DNA of 64,000 bases from Scleroderma bovista. Taxonomy: Eukaryota; Basidiomycota; Agaricomycetes; Boletales; Sclerodermataceae. Below the pieces are notes generated by a model. It was not told the origin of the DNA, did not search any database, and saw only the letters and a list, made by a program, of their open reading frames with translations. The stretch is taken from positions 50,677-114,676 of the forward strand of contig JAYMGJ010000460.1 of assembly GCA_037178675.1 (NCBI GenBank), given 5' to 3'. Position numbers and translations under genes: made by a program. Shown here one piece after another: positions 61,912-64,000 of this stretch (positions within the stretch are counted from its first letter, which is position 1; each line of letters begins with the position of its first letter).

Positions 61912-63027
61912 GGTTCTCCTCAACAATCTTACTAGGAGGTCCAAAGGTGCAGGGAACTAATGAGGAGGTAAGTCCAGACACTAGTAGGTGCTAGTTAGTG
62001 CAGAGAGTCAAGTCTGGGTCAAATGAACGAAGTCCGGGCACTAGAGGAGCACAGGGAGTAAGTCCGGGTTTTTGCGGAGTAAGTCCAGACCGCGGGAAGG
62101 TGGTCCGGAGTTGAGCGCGGCTTGTCTGGAGCGAAGGACATCCTAGAGGTGGGATAAGTCCTGAGAGGTCTAGCATCGAGTCTGGGACAGAGGTGGCTTT
62201 TGCCCTTGTGCAAGTAGGAGACTTGCTAGGATCGGACATAGGACCAAGGGGACGAGATAGGACGGAGGCCGGAGTTGGCCGGAGTTCAGGAGTTCAGATG
62301 AACAGATGGATTAGGAGAGCATAATGGGTAGTACAGAGTGGGGAGTATCTTAGTTGAGATTTGATCTAAGGATCTACTAGGCCGGAGTACGGTAGTTTAT
62401 ATAGTAAAGAGACTAGAGGTGAGTATATACGGTGACAAGTAAACACCCTAGTCGGGACAAGGGATGGAGCAGAAGCAGACAGGAAAATAAACCGGAGTGG
62501 AAGCAGACACGGGGAACTAGAGTTACAGGGACGACAGAGGAAAAGCAGGGACAAGGGAACTAGGTCGGAAGAGGACAGGTAAGGGTCAGAGGTGGACTTA
62601 ACTAATGTTAAGTCCGGAGCGATGTCCAGGAAGGTCCGGAGTTGGACATGGAAATGTCCTAAGCCTTTGGTGGACCTGACAGAGGAAGCAGAGCAGGAGC
62701 AGGAGCAGAACTGAGCCGGAGTTGGATGTACCAGCCGGAGTTGGGCTACGTTGCAGACAAGGCTAAGGGAGTGGCTGGACTGAAACCGGAGTAGCGACTA
62801 GTGGTAGGTACAGGTCCAACACAGAGGAGTTAGACCACGGATCTGTCTGTAGGAAGACAGGGGTTAGTCCTGAGGCGGAGATGGACGTAGTGACCGGAGT
62901 TGAGCTGGAGTGCAGCTATAGGGCTGGAGATGGCCGGACTAGATCCGGAGTTGCATCTATGCCTAAGGAGAGGTCAGGTGGGCCATGGTTAGACTGGAGT
63001 TGCGACTGGAAAAGTATGGATATGACA
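61912..63027 (-). repeat. 3' LTR of a family G LTR element that continues past the window
   Basis: 1116 bp, same family as 44278-45546 but lacking its extra tandem repeats. On its right the plus strand reads gtatccccctctta, the complement of a polypurine tract (aagaggggga), so on the minus strand this is the downstream LTR and the body lies to the right. The left flank (aggcc) would be one TSD copy; its partner is outside the window. Confidence 0.7.
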
Positions 63028-64000
63028 GTATCCCCCTCTTAGGGCCGAGCCCTCGAGGCCTCAGTGCGGATGCAACATAGAATGCAAGGTCTACCATTGG
63101 GACTAACAGAAGGACTAGGCTAAGGTCCGGGTGAACCATCAGTGAGTGATGATACCGGAGATGAGTCCAGGTCCAGGAAGTCCAAGCCAGAGCAAACAGG
63201 TGTCAAGGTCGGAGGGTCAGGCAGGATATCGGAAAAGGTGGAGTGTCTCGGGAGAGCGACAGTAGGTCAGAGCAGTGAGTCAGATGACTCAGGAGACGAC
63301 ATAGGATATCTAGAGTTGAGGTCCGGAGTTTTGAGTTGCAAGCAGGGAACTGCGAGCAGGAGTCAAGGCAGGGAAACAGATGGTTCCGGAGATGATATGA
63401 TAAGTCCGGAGTTTTTTTAGATATGGACCGGAGATCATAAGCAGGAGTCAAGACAAGTAGTTGAATGAATCCAGAGATGATACAAGAAGTCCAGAATTTT
63501 TTGGGTGCAAGCTGAAGATCGCAAGCAGGAGTAGTACCGACAGGGAGTCTGATGACTCTGGAAATGACATGGAAGTCCGGAATTTTGAGATTTCAGCCGG
63601 AGATCACAAGCAGGGTGTCAGGAGAGGGAGTCAGATGACTACAAAGGTGACAAATAAAGTCCAGAGTTTCAAGTCGGAGATCACAAGCAGAACTGCTAGA
63701 GGTGTCAACAAGGACAGAGGACAGGATGTCCAGATTTTTGAGGTGCAAACCAGACAACAAAGCAGAGCTGCTGGAGGTGGGTCAGATGACCCAGGAAGTG
63801 ATACCAGAAGTCCGGAGTTTTGGATAAAAACCGGAGATGCAAAGCAGGACTTGTGAAGATGTCAGAGAGACAGAGGGTCTCGAAGAAAGCACCAGGAGTT
63901 TGGACAGGAAGTCAGATGACTTAGGGAATGTCCAGAGAGGAGGTGCAAACTGGAGTTTGCGAGCAGGACTGCTAGAGCTGACCAGGACGTGACCAGGAAG
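63028..64000 (-). mobile_element. internal region of the family G element, tandem-repeat rich
   Basis: About 90-110-bp degenerate repeats built on a gtcagatgactc-ggagatgac-gaagtccggagtttt pattern with cacaagcaggagtcaaga words, from about 63265 to the window end. Frames on both strands are repeat translations (Asp/Ser-rich on plus). No pol domain is visible in this part, although pol would normally lie next to the polypurine tract, so this too may be a non-autonomous element. Confidence 0.55.

Noticed and set aside
1..64000. tRNA or rRNA genes
   Set aside because: No cloverleaf with A and B boxes and no rRNA-like sequence was recognised by eye; a tRNA search program would be needed to exclude small RNA genes.

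Overview
The window looks like nuclear DNA of an Agaricomycete basidiomycete, probably an ectomycorrhizal-type Boletales or Agaricales genome. The evidence is the combination of spliced genes with short introns (about 50-70 bp), copia and gypsy LTR retrotransposons, a KDZ-type DNA transposase with short introns, and a NACHT-WD40 NLR gene of mushroom type. The taxonomic placement is an inference from family resemblance. Most of the 64 kb is transposable elements, many inserted inside one another. Exact target-site duplications (TSDs) allow much of the nesting to be untangled by eye.

Layout. 1-2918: G/C-skewed minisatellites that change orientation. 2919-11799: a complete 8.9-kb LTR element (311-bp LTRs, 5-bp TSD) that encodes a gag-like and repeat-rich reading frame but no polymerase. 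It carries a nested 1.6-kb TRIM-like element, a 144-bp tandem array and a 19-bp tandem array. 11800-15451: unassigned DNA, a 28-bp array and a 2.34-kb solo LTR that contains its own conserved open frame. 15452-32428: one tRNA-dihydrouridine synthase (Dus1) pseudogene on the minus strand, its 5' and 3' parts separated by 15 kb of nested insertions. Those insertions are a solo LTR (17242-28392) that was itself hit by a non-autonomous copia (17782-22900, which contains another solo LTR) and by a 3.7-kb fold-back palindrome (24238-27926), and next to it a gag-only LTR element (28403-32262) that contains another solo LTR. 33006-41880: a NACHT-WD40 gene, split by a nearly full-length copia (33299-38787) and broken by TGA stops. 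41880-46411: LTR fragments and a truncated gypsy gag. 46412-51811: a decayed copia that has lost its 3' LTR, joined to a gypsy pol cut in its integrase (51812-55450). 55697-61829: an acidic hypothetical ORF, a WDR5-like pseudogene, a perfect 18-bp-stem hairpin and a KDZ transposase pseudogene with a solo LTR inside. 61912-64000: the 3' LTR and internal repeats of another LTR element that runs off the window.

Only three host-type genes are recognisable (Dus1, the NLR and a WDR5-like gene), and all three appear disrupted. The most notable items are the giant fold-back element with 1.8-kb arms and an 8-bp TSD, the gag-only LTR element whose frame is cleanly split by another LTR, an ORF inside an LTR family that shows third-codon-position-biased divergence, two non-autonomous elements in which modular repeats stand where pol should be, and a half-tRNA-iMet primer site shared by four LTR families.
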